64,000 nt of DNA, from assembly GCF_000169375.1 (NCBI RefSeq), contig NZ_AAXY01000005.1, positions 1 through 64,000 on the forward strand, read 5' to 3'. Shown here in pieces: positions 45,362 to 56,059 of the stretch. Position 1 is the stretch's first letter. Every line of letters begins with the position of its first letter. The notes beneath the pieces are model-generated. The model did no database searches. It was not told the DNA's origin and saw only the letters and a program-made list of their open reading frames with translations. This DNA is from Marinobacter sp. ELB17. GTDB taxonomy: Bacteria; Pseudomonadota; Gammaproteobacteria; Pseudomonadales; Oleiphilaceae. Made by a program: the position numbers and the translations under genes.

Positions 45362-45490
45362 ATGACGACCATCAGGAGAATTCCTGACGCCGTACACAAC
45401 GCGTTGAGAGCACAGGCCAAGCGGCACAACCGCAGTGCCGAGGCTGAGGTGCGCGACAAAACACCGGCCGAACCGATGAGGTTTGAGTGA
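45362..45490 (+). pseudogene. FitA/VapB-type antitoxin with internal deletion
   Basis: 42 residues from the ATG at 45362. The ribbon-helix-helix start (TIRRIPDAVHNALRAQAKRHNRSAEAEVR) is that of FitA-like antitoxins, and the end (DKTPAEPMRFE) is their usual C-terminus. The middle 30-40 residues that should separate them are missing, in frame. The stop overlaps the toxin GTG by four bases. DNA binding may remain, but the region that wraps the toxin is largely lost. Confidence 0.65.
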
Positions 45491-46140
45491 TCGTTCTGGA
45501 TACCAGCGTTATTTCCGAGGCGATGAAACCCGAACCGAACCCTGCTGTCCGAGCGTGGCTCAATGAGCAATCGGCCGAAACGCGATACATGTCGACTGTC
45601 TCGCTGGCAGAGCTATTCTTTGGCGTCGCTGCCCTGCCCAACGGGAAACGCAAGGATATGCTGAGCGAGGCACTGAATGGTCTTATGGAACTGTTCAAGG
45701 GGCGGGTCTTGTCCTTTGACGCTGGCGCCGCTCGCAAGGCCGTGACCGCTAGATTGATGCCTCACAGCCGGCCACGGGTGAGCAACGATAACCCGTACTC
45801 AGAGTCGTTGTTTGCGTTCCAGGATCTGCACTTCGTCGTCGGCGGCTACGGAGTAATCGAGGTTTGCCAGCATCCAGTGCTTATCCGGATGGGAATGCTG
45901 CAGTACTGCATTCACCCGGCGCACTTTGCGGCCTGTCTGCTGGCTGTATTGCTCAGCTACGATGGGCTCCAGAACATGGCCCCAGTAGACCGGAGAGCTG
46001 GGGTCGTCGGAATCCGGCTTTGGCAAGATTGCATCCCGCCCGGTTTTGACCATCCACGGCTCAAGCTGGGATTGATAAGGGTTCATGCCAATGGCTGCGG
46101 AAGCATCGCAAGAGCACTGGGCTCAAACGGGGCTTTATGA
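45487..46140 (+). pseudogene. Truncated FitB/VapC PIN toxin fused to antisense nuclease DNA
   Basis: Residues 1 to about 88 are a PIN-domain toxin: MIVLDTSVISE with Asp5 and AELFFG with Glu42, two of the usual acidic metal ligands. From about base 45755 onward the frame no longer resembles a PIN domain; it is the reverse complement of a YqaJ-type nuclease fragment. The third and fourth acidic residues are therefore missing and the toxin is predicted dead. The 217-residue frame is an accident of the junction. Confidence 0.75.
45799..46122 (-). pseudogene. YqaJ-type viral recombinase/nuclease fragment
   Basis: About 108 residues on the minus strand resemble the phage YqaJ exonuclease family. 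CDASAAIGMNPYQS corresponds to the usual GGSDA-start, YWGHVLEPIVAEQY to the WG-LEP motif, and HWMLANLDY to the catalytic Asp region. Translation is bounded by a TGA at 46123-46125 upstream. At the 3' end the expected ECK motif reads ERK before a stop. It is a prophage or plasmid remnant without start or end. Confidence 0.65.
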
Positions 46141-46600
46141 CGTTTTGATTTTGGTAAGGGGTGTTAAATCATAAGTGACATGGCCTGCTCTAGTGCACGG
46201 TTTTTTAACAGCAGCGCCGGTTCCGAACCAGGCCAATACGCTGATCGAAAATATGCAGCGTCAGCTATCTTGTTGGGTTCCTAGAAAAGCAGCGAGCTGA
46301 GTGCTGAGCTCGGAAACCTGACCACCCTGATCGAACCAGCTCCGAACTTGAAGGAAAGTACCCCACACCTGAGCGAGCTCCCATGACTGGTTCCGCTATA
46401 TCGGCAGCGATTCTGGTTGAGAATCTTTCGTGCTCTAAATCTTGGGCCTGAGCCTCCAGTGCCCATCTCAGCAATTCCCGATTTCGTAACCCTGGCGAGT
46501 GATGTCGTGATGGCCGGCAGTGAGAACAGGCCCATCTGCACGCCCTGCCCCTCAGGGCCACTCCAGCAGGGGCCTCTCCAACAACAGGGAACGGCGTTGA
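46141..46600. other. Unassigned stretch between island debris and TRAP genes
   Basis: About 460 bases. Several short open frames exist on both strands but none has a start site, family motif or sensible neighbour. It may be eroded mobile DNA at a junction between the defence island and the TRAP block. No terminator for the TRAP operon was recognised. Confidence 0.4.
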
Positions 46601-47896
46601 TTAATACCCCATTACGCCTGGCAGCCAGGTGGCTAGGCCCGGCACGGCGATCAGAAGCAAGATGGTGGCAATAATTGGCAGCAAGAAAGGCATTATGGCG
46701 CTGACCACTTGGCCGTAGCGTAGCCTCGTAATGCTCACCATTAAGAACAGCACCGTGCCAAACGGCGGGGTGATCACCCCCACCGAGAGCGTAATCACCA
46801 TGACAATGCCAAAGTGCACGGGGTCTAGCCCAGCGCTTAGCGCAGCCGGCACTACAATCGGGGTAAAAATCAGGATGCTTTCGATCACCGACATAAAGCA
46901 GCCAATCAGCAGGAAGAACAGCGCAAAACAAAGCAGTAGCACCACCGTGGGCATATCGATGCTGGCCACCTGACCCGCCAATGCCTGAGGGATGCCCATG
47001 CGCACCAGTATCCATCCATAGAAGCTGGAAACGGCAATGATCAGCAGGATAACCGCGCTAAACTTCAAGGTGCGGTTAAAGGCCGTAAACAGATCCCGCC
47101 ACTTCAAGTCGCGGTAGATCAGTCCGCCCAAAATCGCCGCGTAAAGCGAGGCAATCGCCCCCGCCTCAGTGGGCGTGAAGAAGCCGCCCCAAATACCACC
47201 GACGATTATCGCAGGCATCATCAACGGCAAAATAGCGCGCTTACCGGTGCGCGCTACTTCGCAAGCATCGAACGGGATGGGCTTGGGCATCACTACCTTG
47301 CCAGTTGCGCCTAGCAATACGGTCATACTCATCAGCAGCAGCGCCATCAAGATACCCGGCAGCAGGCCCGCCATAAACAATCCGCCGATGCTTACATTTG
47401 CTAGCCAGCCGTAGACAACCAGTGCAATGCTGGGCGGCAGAATTGGCCCGATAACACTGGATGCTGCAGTAATACCAGTAGAGTAACCTAGCTCATAGCC
47501 ACGCTCTTTCATCGCCTTGATTTCAATGCTGCCAAGCCCAGCGGCGTCGGCCACGGCAGTGCCCGACATGGTCGCAAATATAGAGCTGGCCACCACGTTA
47601 GCGTGACCAAGGCCACCTTTGGTAAAGCCGACAAGCGCCGTTGCAAAGTCGAAAATCCGCGTGGTGGTGGAGCCAATATTCATAATATTGGCTGCCAGGA
47701 TAAACAGCGGAATGGCCAGCAGTGTAAAGTTATTGAGCGTTTGCACCATTTTTAGTGACAATAGCTCAACGGGCAAACCGCCGGTACCTGTAGCCACTAA
47801 AGCGATGAACGAGGTCACCCCAATGGCAACAACAACGGGCAAGCCAATCGCCATGAGTACTAAAAGCCCACCGACAAAAATCAACAGTTCGACCAT
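46601..47896 (-). CDS. dctM: TRAP transporter large permease (DctM)
   Basis: 431 residues with about 12 hydrophobic segments, the large membrane subunit of a tripartite ATP-independent periplasmic transporter. The MSGTAVADAAGLGSIEIKAM and GPILPPSIALVVYG motifs are typical of DctM. Uptake is driven by the Na+ gradient in marine bacteria. It begins two bases after the small permease stop; the three genes form one minus-strand operon in the order P, Q, M. Confidence 0.95.
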   Translation of the reverse strand: MVELLIFVGGLLVLMAIGLPVVVAIGVTSFIALVATGTGGLPVELLSLKMVQTLNNFTLLAIPLFILAANIMNIGSTTTRIFDFATALVGFTKGGLGHANVVASSIFATMSGTAVADAAGLGSIEIKAMKERGYELGYSTGITAASSVIGPILPPSIALVVYGWLANVSIGGLFMAGLLPGILMALLLMSMTVLLGATGKVVMPKPIPFDACEVARTGKRAILPLMMPAIIVGGIWGGFFTPTEAGAIASLYAAILGGLIYRDLKWRDLFTAFNRTLKFSAVILLIIAVSSFYGWILVRMGIPQALAGQVASIDMPTVVLLLCFALFFLLIGCFMSVIESILIFTPIVVPAALSAGLDPVHFGIVMVITLSVGVITPPFGTVLFLMVSITRLRYGQVVSAIMPFLLPIIATILLLIAVPGLATWLPGVMGY

Positions 47897-47898
47897 GG

Positions 47899-48516
47899 CT
47901 AATCCACCTCTTCTTCATGGTGTGCTTCTAGCCACGCTACCGGGCCGCGCAGGGTTTGCCACACGGCTATCAGAGCCATGCCCGCAAAGCTAAAAAAAAC
48001 ACCGTAGTAGAGGTAACTGAAACTAATGCCCAGAGAGACAGTTGTATTATTGGAACTCACGTCCGACATAATCCATGCACCCCAGGCAGCGAGGGCAAAA
48101 AAGCCGCAAGAGATCAGCGCGGTGAGTCGGTATTGGACGTTTTTAGCCAGTCCAGAGAGCCTATGGCTAAACAAATCAACGACGAGGTGCTCGCTGCGCA
48201 CCCATGCGGATATCGACCCAAAGCCAATCGCGTAGATGATCAACATAGGCGCCATTTCTTCGGTCCAGGGCAGGCCCAGGGCTAGCAGGTCACGGGCAAT
48301 AACGGCCGCCACAATCAGTAGTAGCATAGCTGCCATTAACGCTACGCCGACTCCATCACATAGGCGGGTTATCCAGCGCAGCGTATAAAAAGCAATTCGA
48401 TCTGGCCCATTACTGGGCGCTACAGCGTCATCCACAGGAGAATTCCTCAGACTAGACCTAACGTTTTTGTCTCTTACGAAAATACAACGACGGCCCGATA
48501 GGCCGACGTTGTTCAT
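47899..48516 (-). CDS. dctQ: TRAP transporter small permease (DctQ)
   Basis: 205 residues with four predicted membrane segments (about 52-75, 88-105, 130-150, 166-188). The first 45 residues are polar; a later start inside them is possible because DctQ proteins are usually 160-180 long. PWTEEMAPMLIIYA is a family hallmark. It links the periplasmic binding protein to DctM. Confidence 0.9.
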   Translation of the reverse strand: MNNVGLSGRRCIFVRDKNVRSSLRNSPVDDAVAPSNGPDRIAFYTLRWITRLCDGVGVALMAAMLLLIVAAVIARDLLALGLPWTEEMAPMLIIYAIGFGSISAWVRSEHLVVDLFSHRLSGLAKNVQYRLTALISCGFFALAAWGAWIMSDVSSNNTTVSLGISFSYLYYGVFFSFAGMALIAVWQTLRGPVAWLEAHHEEEVD

Positions 48517-48528
48517 TCCAAGCGTGTA

Positions 48529-49509
48529 TTACTCGTTTTTGTCACCAAGTGCATCTTCGCGTACGCCGTCTGCCATCTCGGCCATTACACGATCAATCGC
48601 CGGTAACGCAGCTTTACGGAAAGACGTAACTTCCGGCCTTATAACGGTCATACCTTCATCCTGCAGCGCTTTCAGGTAGAACTCGTCAAGTTCACTTTCG
48701 CGATTAGAACCGTATTGGCGTGCCACGTCGACCGCTTTTTCAATCAGTGCTTGATCTTTCGCTTCCAGCCCATCCCACCAGCGCGCACTCGCTACCCAGC
48801 TCCATGGGAACTGGACGTGGCTGGTCATAATGATGTAATCCTGCACTTCCCACAGGCGGCGGGTGTAGGGCGAAGAAAGCGAGTTTTCATGACCGTCAAC
48901 CTGGCCCGTTTGCATGGCGAGATAAATCTCTGGCGCGGGTACGCTCACCACCTGGGCGCCCATCTCTTTCCAGACTTCCATCCACACTGGCAGCGCAGGC
49001 AGGCGCAAACGGAAGCCCTCAAGGTCATCTGGTGAATTGATAGCCTTGTTGGCCGTCATATGCCGCGGACCACGGTGCTGGGTGCCGAAGAATTTAAGGC
49101 CCCCTTGGCTTTCCGCTTGCTTGATCATCGCTTGGCCGGAGGGACTTACCATATAGGCGTCCACTTCATCCCAGGTGGTGAAAACAAAGGGGACCGAGAT
49201 GGCATCATACTCGGGCGCATACTGCTGACGCCAGTTACCGCCGGTCAGTGAGAGCTGGGTCTGGCCAAGGTTGAGCAATTCCAGGATAGCGTTCTCACCG
49301 CCCAGTGAACCCGCTAAAAAAGGACGCACCTCAAAGCGGCCTGGGGCCTGCTCTTCTAAATATTCGGCGAAGCGTTCCACAGCGGCACTTTCCGAGCCGC
49401 CCTCACTCATGGTGTTGTTGACTTGAATTTCGATCGGGGCTGCTAGGGCGAAGGGTGCCGCCGTTAGCATCCCAAGGGTAGCCAGCGTGGCAAACAGTTG
49501 TTTCCGCAT
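48529..49509 (-). CDS. dctP: TRAP transporter substrate-binding protein (DctP)
   Basis: 326 residues with a signal peptide cleaved near Ala23 (PFALA). RLRLPALPVW holds the Arg that grips the substrate carboxylate in DctP proteins, and PAPEIYLAMQTGQVDGHEN is the family motif. The ligand is therefore an organic acid anion; which one is not readable from the sequence. The catabolic genes opposite (SDR, CoA-transferase, lyase) suggest a hydroxy-acid. Confidence 0.93.
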   Translation of the reverse strand: MRKQLFATLATLGMLTAAPFALAAPIEIQVNNTMSEGGSESAAVERFAEYLEEQAPGRFEVRPFLAGSLGGENAILELLNLGQTQLSLTGGNWRQQYAPEYDAISVPFVFTTWDEVDAYMVSPSGQAMIKQAESQGGLKFFGTQHRGPRHMTANKAINSPDDLEGFRLRLPALPVWMEVWKEMGAQVVSVPAPEIYLAMQTGQVDGHENSLSSPYTRRLWEVQDYIIMTSHVQFPWSWVASARWWDGLEAKDQALIEKAVDVARQYGSNRESELDEFYLKALQDEGMTVIRPEVTSFRKAALPAIDRVMAEMADGVREDALGDKNE

Positions 49510-49647
49510 AGGATCAATCTCTAAAGTTGTTATTGGGTGTGATTCTTCTCAGATGTTCTTATCGTGTCGCTCTGGTGGGACTCATTTGATATTGAAGCAA
49601 ACAGTCAAGTGTCTCAAGTCCACGCTTATGAAGGGTGACTTCGTTAA

Positions 49648-51460
<1,813 letters not shown>

Positions 51461-51528
51461 AGAACAAACTCCAGGGAGGCAATCTGCATATGCTAGCGCA
51501 CACCTTCGTCAGTCACGAACCCTTTGTT

Positions 51529-51549
51529 GCCGATTGCCGGATTGTCGGC
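51529..51549. promoter_or_regulatory. Candidate LysR operator (GCCGA-N11-TCGGC)
   Basis: A dyad of five-base arms exactly 11 bases apart lies between the LysR gene and the CoA-transferase gene, 61 bases before the latter. Its length and placement suit a LysR activation site, although the short arms could arise by chance. Confidence 0.4.
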
Positions 51550-51609
51550 CATGAACGGCTAACCCATACTGATGATTAACAATGACACCAATGAGTAGAG
51601 GAAAGCTTT

Positions 51610-52815
51610 ATGAATGCTTCCGAAGAGCGCAAGCTTCCGTTACAGGGCTTAAAAGTGCTTGAGCTTGGCCAACTGATTGCGGGGCCTTTCGCGACCAAAC
51701 TGTTGGGTGAATTCGGTGCCGACGTGATTAAAATCGAGCCGCCAGGAACCGGCGACCCGCTTCGCAAGTGGCGGATGCTAGAAGAGGGCACCTCGCTATG
51801 GTGGCACGTGCAAACCCGCAATAAGCGCTCGGTGGCACTGGATTTGCGTAGTAAAGAGGGGCAAGGCCTAGCACGTAAGCTCGCCGCCGAGGCAGACGTG
51901 GTGGTGGAAAACTTCCGTCCAGGCACCCTAGACAACTGGGGGCTGGGCTGGGAAGCGCTTTCGGCACTCAATCCACGACTAATTATGGTACATATTTCCG
52001 GCTTCGGGCAAACGGGGCCTTACCGCGACAAGCCCGGTTTTGGCGTGATTGGCGAAGCTATGGGTGGGCTACGTTACCTCACCGGCCAGCCGGGGGAGCC
52101 TTCGATGCGCGTGGGCGTGAGTATCGGTGATTCGCTTTCAGCCCTCTACGCGGTAATCGGTACCCTGTTGGCGCTTCAGGAGCGCAACCAAAGTGGCCTG
52201 GGCCAAGAGATTGATGTCGCGCTGTATGAGTCGGTGTTCGCGATGATGGAAAGCCTGCTGCCGGAGTTCGATGCCAGTGGCCATGTTCGCGAGCCCAGCG
52301 GCAGCGCTCTACCCGGTATTACTCCTTCAAACGCCTACCGCTGCCAGGGTGGCGATTACGTGCTGATTGCCGGCAACGGCGACAGTATCTTCAAGCGCTT
52401 GATGGGCGTGATTGGCCGAGAAGACCTAGCCAGTGATGAGTCGTTGACTCATAACGATGGGAGGAGTGAGCAAGCCGAGATGATCGATGCGGCGATTCAG
52501 GCTTGGGCCGAAGAGCGCTCACGGGATGCCATTCTTCAAGCCTTGGATGACGCCCGCGTGCCTGCAGGCTACCCCTATACTGCGGAAGATATCGCCCACG
52601 ACCCCCACTATTTGGCCCGGGAGATGATTCAAACCTTTACTCGCCCCAACGGCAAACCGCTGAAAGTACCAGGTGTTCTTCCTAAGCTTAGCGCTACCCC
52701 CGGACGACTCGGGGACGGCGGACCCTCTCTTGGTCAACATACCGACGACGTGTTGGATGAGATGGGGATTGATCAACAAACTCGCGCCAAACTGCGCCAA
52801 GCAGGAATTATATAA
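51610..52815 (+). CDS. Class III CoA-transferase (CaiB/BaiF)
   Basis: 401 residues. The N-terminal LKVLELGQLIAGPFATKLLGEFGADVIKIE is the family hallmark; the probable catalytic Asp174 lies in VSIGDSLSALY. These enzymes move CoA between acyl-CoA and free carboxylic acids. Human SUGCT, of the same family, makes glutaryl- or hydroxymethylglutaryl-CoA from succinyl-CoA. Here the next gene, 10 bases downstream, encodes an HMG-CoA-lyase-like enzyme, so activation followed by cleavage of a 3-hydroxy-acid is likely. GAGGAAAG precedes the ATG. Confidence 0.92.
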   Translation: MNASEERKLPLQGLKVLELGQLIAGPFATKLLGEFGADVIKIEPPGTGDPLRKWRMLEEGTSLWWHVQTRNKRSVALDLRSKEGQGLARKLAAEADVVVENFRPGTLDNWGLGWEALSALNPRLIMVHISGFGQTGPYRDKPGFGVIGEAMGGLRYLTGQPGEPSMRVGVSIGDSLSALYAVIGTLLALQERNQSGLGQEIDVALYESVFAMMESLLPEFDASGHVREPSGSALPGITPSNAYRCQGGDYVLIAGNGDSIFKRLMGVIGREDLASDESLTHNDGRSEQAEMIDAAIQAWAEERSRDAILQALDDARVPAGYPYTAEDIAHDPHYLAREMIQTFTRPNGKPLKVPGVLPKLSATPGRLGDGGPSLGQHTDDVLDEMGIDQQTRAKLRQAGII

Positions 52816-52825
52816 GGAGAGCACC

Positions 52826-53767
52826 ATGAGTCAACCATTGCCCTGCCCTTTAAAGGTAGAAATTAATGAGGTTGCCCCCCGGGATGGCCTGCAGATTGAG
52901 GCGCGCTTTGTACCCACAGAAGAGAAAATTCGCTGGATCGATGCGCTGTCAGCCACTGGCCTGCGGCGTATCGAAGCGACTTCTTTTACTTCACCAAAAG
53001 CGATTCCCACCCTCAGGGACGCCGCTGACGTTATGACCGCCATTCAACGCCGGGAAGGGGTCGACATGACGGTTCTGGTGCCAAACATGAAAGGCACCGA
53101 GCGGGCGCTCGCCTGCCAAGTCGACGAAATTAATCTAGTAATGTCAGCTAGCAAAAGCCACGGCCTAGTCAATTTGCACATGACACCGGAGCAGTCTCTT
53201 GAACAGTTCGCGACTATTTTGAATGTCAGCAAAAACAGCGGCGTGTTTATCAACGCTTCGCTCTCCACGACCTTTGGTTGCCCGTTTGAAGGCGAGGTAC
53301 CCGAGGCGCGGGTATTGGAACTGATTGCAAAACTGATCGCCTTGGGCATTCAGGGCGTAACGCTATGCGATACCACCGGCATGGCCAACCCTGCCCAGGT
53401 AAAGCGTCTCTGTGAAGTAGTACTTAGGCGCTGGCCAGAAACACCTTTTACACTGCACTTTCACAACACTCGCGGCATGGGCCTGGCGAACGCGCTGGCG
53501 GCCTGGCAGGCTGGCATTAAACGCTTCGACGCTTCATTAGGTGGAATGGGCGGCTGCCCCTTCGCCCCGGGTGCCACCGGCAATGTATGCACCGAAGACC
53601 TTGTGCATATGTTTGAAACCATGGGCGTAGACACCGGCGTCGATTTAGATGCATTACTTGCGGTGGCCTCCACCCTCCCCGACCTCATTGGCCACGACGT
53701 GCCAGGGCAGGTGGTGAAAGCAGGAAAATCGACTCGCCGTTATTCAATGCCAGCAGCCCATGTCTGA
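52826..53767 (+). CDS. Hydroxymethylglutaryl-CoA lyase-like enzyme
   Basis: 313 residues of the DRE-TIM lyase family. The N-terminal APRDGLQIE carries Arg19-Asp20, the metal-binding HFHN is at 211-214, and catalytic Cys244 lies in GGCPFAPGATGN. These match HMG-CoA lyase, which gives acetyl-CoA and acetoacetate. Related enzymes act on other 3-hydroxy-3-methyl acyl-CoAs (for example citramalyl-CoA-like substrates), so the exact substrate is open. AAGGAGA precedes the ATG at 52826. It forms an operon with the CoA-transferase. Confidence 0.9.
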   Translation: MSQPLPCPLKVEINEVAPRDGLQIEARFVPTEEKIRWIDALSATGLRRIEATSFTSPKAIPTLRDAADVMTAIQRREGVDMTVLVPNMKGTERALACQVDEINLVMSASKSHGLVNLHMTPEQSLEQFATILNVSKNSGVFINASLSTTFGCPFEGEVPEARVLELIAKLIALGIQGVTLCDTTGMANPAQVKRLCEVVLRRWPETPFTLHFHNTRGMGLANALAAWQAGIKRFDASLGGMGGCPFAPGATGNVCTEDLVHMFETMGVDTGVDLDALLAVASTLPDLIGHDVPGQVVKAGKSTRRYSMPAAHV

Positions 53768-53892
53768 GCGCTAGTCCTGAGTAGACCTATCCAAAAGCAT
53801 GCATTTTCAGCCAGCTCAGCTCGCATCTGGCGGTTAGAGCAGAGCTAATTGGCCTCAAAAAGTCGGAATAACACTCAAAACAGGCACTTTTT

Positions 53893-54819
53893 ATGCTCAG
53901 CCAGCGTGCGTTAACCTACCTAAACGAAGTCATTCGCCGCGGGTCCCTAAGGCGCGCTGCGGCCCATCTGAATGTCGATGCTTCTGCCGTTAGCCGTCAA
54001 TTAAAAGCGCTTGAAGAAGAGCTAAATACCCGACTATGTGAGCGGCACGGGCGTGGAATGCGGGCGACCGCAGCAGGTCAACTACTTGTTCATCATTTTC
54101 ATGCCCAGCGGGCTTCAGAAGAAGCCGTACTTTCTCAACTCATGGCACTTCAAAACTTAGTAAAAGGGGAAGTTCGCATTGCCGTGGGGGAAGGATTTAT
54201 TGCTGATCTGATCGCCGCACCTTTGGGCACGTTCATGTCAGCGTTTACAGGTATTAATGTAGAAATTCGCATGGCCGGCGTTAACGAAGCAATGTCACTA
54301 CTCAAAGATCGTGAAGTCGATATAGCGCTACTTTACGCACCGCCGGTAGATCCGCAGTTTTTCTGCCATGTGGAAACGCGCCAGCCACTCGATGTCATTG
54401 TTCCTCCTAATCATTCGTTAATTGAGCTGAATCGACCCGTAACGCTGAATGATCTAAAAGGTTGGCCTCTTGCGTTAATGGATAATCCTTTCGGTATGCG
54501 GCAAATGGTCAACATGGCAGCTCACCAGGAGCGTGTTCACCTTGAAGCTCGCCTTCATACGAATTCTGTATCCGTTTTAAAAAATTTCGTCCGTTCAGGA
54601 ATCGGAGTTACGTTTATGCCGGAGCTCACAGTAATGGATGAAATAAAGCGCGGAGAAATTTTCACCCTACCTATGCAGTATCCCGTTATGAACGACGCCC
54701 ACGCGCAAATTGTGAGCCTAAAGGGCCAAGAATTAACGATAGCGTCGGCTGCCTGTATCGATCATTTACAAAAAGGTATGCGGTTTTTCTCGGCTGACGC
54801 ACCTCGACTGTTGCAATAA
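53893..54819 (+). CDS. LysR-family transcriptional regulator
   Basis: 308 residues. The winged helix is clear (LTYLNEVIRRGSLRRAAAHLNVDASAVSRQL), followed by a type-2 periplasmic-binding effector domain. It is codirectional with the following TRAP operon and 125 bases upstream of it. It is probably the regulator of that transporter and of the dipeptidase. A+T content is higher than in the core genes before the island. Confidence 0.9.
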   Translation: MLSQRALTYLNEVIRRGSLRRAAAHLNVDASAVSRQLKALEEELNTRLCERHGRGMRATAAGQLLVHHFHAQRASEEAVLSQLMALQNLVKGEVRIAVGEGFIADLIAAPLGTFMSAFTGINVEIRMAGVNEAMSLLKDREVDIALLYAPPVDPQFFCHVETRQPLDVIVPPNHSLIELNRPVTLNDLKGWPLALMDNPFGMRQMVNMAAHQERVHLEARLHTNSVSVLKNFVRSGIGVTFMPELTVMDEIKRGEIFTLPMQYPVMNDAHAQIVSLKGQELTIASAACIDHLQKGMRFFSADAPRLLQ

Positions 54820-54944
54820 AGTCCACGCTTCAGGTATTGCATAGTCAACACTTCAACACCTAATCTTCTAACAGGCACCCCGATAAATTTGTGGGTTCGC
54901 ACGTAGTACCTCGTAACTAATGACAGTAAAACAGGAAAATTACT

Positions 54945-55979
54945 ATGATGACGCAAAACTTTTCACCCAAGCGACTCATCTCGGCTTGCCTAGTGGGTTC
55001 CGCCTTAATAGCCGGAAACGCCCTTGCAGCAACCACGATTAACCTGAGCTACAACGGAGCCCCTGACCTAGAAAAGAACGCCGTGCACGTTTTTGCCACT
55101 AATCTAAAAGAGTTGGTTGAAGAAAAAACCAACGACCAGCTTCAGTTAGCCCTGTATCCCAACAGTATGCTGGGAGAAGAGCAGGAGCGCATGGAGCAGA
55201 CTATGAGCACACCGTCGCTCAACGTAGCATCCTTTGCTGGAGTTTCACCTCTCGTCGATGAAATATTCGTCAGTGCTATTCCATTCCTGTTCGACGATTT
55301 TGCTGCGGCACGCAGGTTCTTTGATGACGGCCAGTATTGGCAAGGCGTCGGCGATGTTTTACAGGAGCGCGCCGGTATCGATATGTTGGCGGTCGTGGAA
55401 GAGGGAGGGTTTTTGGCGTTCACCAACAACAAAAAACCCATCAGCCGCCCTGAAGACTTTCAAGGTCTCCGCTTCCGCGCGATGGACCCGAGTCAGGTAG
55501 CACTCTATGAGGCATTTGGTGCGTCCGGCACACCCATTCCCTGGACCGAAACTTATATGGCCCTGCGGACGGGTGTAGCTGACGGCCAAATGAACCCGCC
55601 GATGTACATTGCCCTGGGCAGCCTTCATGAAGTGCAAAAGTACCTGACCCTTGCAAATATTCAATACTCCAACCAATTTCTTGTTGGTAATAGCGAGATG
55701 ATTGCAAATTGGGACGAGGAGATTCGCAGTGCCTTTATGGAAGCCGTCGCCGAGGCTAACCAAAATGCCAGAGAGCATAACGAGGATCAGGTTGAAAAGC
55801 GTATCGCTTTCCTGGAGGAGCAAGGCATGGAAGTTATTCGCCCTTCTGAAGAAGACCTGACTGCTTTCCGCAACATTGGCCAGCCCGCCTATCTTAAATG
55901 GCTAACAGAGCGTGACATTGAGCAACGCTGGATTGATATGGCGCTGAAAGATGCAGGCATGAGCGGTCTGCTCGACTAA
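54945..55979 (+). CDS. dctP: TRAP transporter substrate-binding protein (DctP), second system
   Basis: 344 residues with a signal peptide (LISACLVGSALIAGNALA, cleavage near residue 28). The family motif region RFRAMDPSQVALYEAFGA carries the ligand-binding Arg; ALRTGVADGQMNP follows. The start at 54945 follows CAGGAAAATTACT. It is the first gene of a TRAP operon and is separated from the permeases by an intrinsic terminator, as expected for a subunit needed in excess. Confidence 0.93.
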   Translation: MMTQNFSPKRLISACLVGSALIAGNALAATTINLSYNGAPDLEKNAVHVFATNLKELVEEKTNDQLQLALYPNSMLGEEQERMEQTMSTPSLNVASFAGVSPLVDEIFVSAIPFLFDDFAAARRFFDDGQYWQGVGDVLQERAGIDMLAVVEEGGFLAFTNNKKPISRPEDFQGLRFRAMDPSQVALYEAFGASGTPIPWTETYMALRTGVADGQMNPPMYIALGSLHEVQKYLTLANIQYSNQFLVGNSEMIANWDEEIRSAFMEAVAEANQNAREHNEDQVEKRIAFLEEQGMEVIRPSEEDLTAFRNIGQPAYLKWLTERDIEQRWIDMALKDAGMSGLLD

Positions 55980-56004
55980 CAACGGCGAATACCTTTGCCG
56001 CGGC

Positions 56005-56039
56005 AGAGGGCTGGTGCCTCGCCAGCCCTCTATTTTTTT
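56005..56039 (+). terminator. Intrinsic terminator inside the second TRAP operon
   Basis: AGAGGGCTGG (56005-56014), a seven-base loop, and CCAGCCCTCT (56022-56031) form a 10-bp stem followed by seven Ts. It lies 25 bases after dctP and 21 before dctQ. Partial read-through would give more binding protein than permease. Confidence 0.9.
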
Positions 56040-56059
56040 GTGCTTAATGGAAAGCTGCA

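Noticed and set aside
45184..45570. Minus-strand frame of 128 codons whose tail (VMAFEDDVLVIAGDHDRH) looks vaguely like a small toxin
   Set aside because: The upstream part runs through the FitA/FitB genes on the other strand and no start or complete fold is seen; the resemblance is too weak.
46281..47015. Minus-strand frame of 244 codons overlapping dctM
   Set aside because: Most of it is out of frame with a well-matched DctM; the composition is atypical and no start site is seen.
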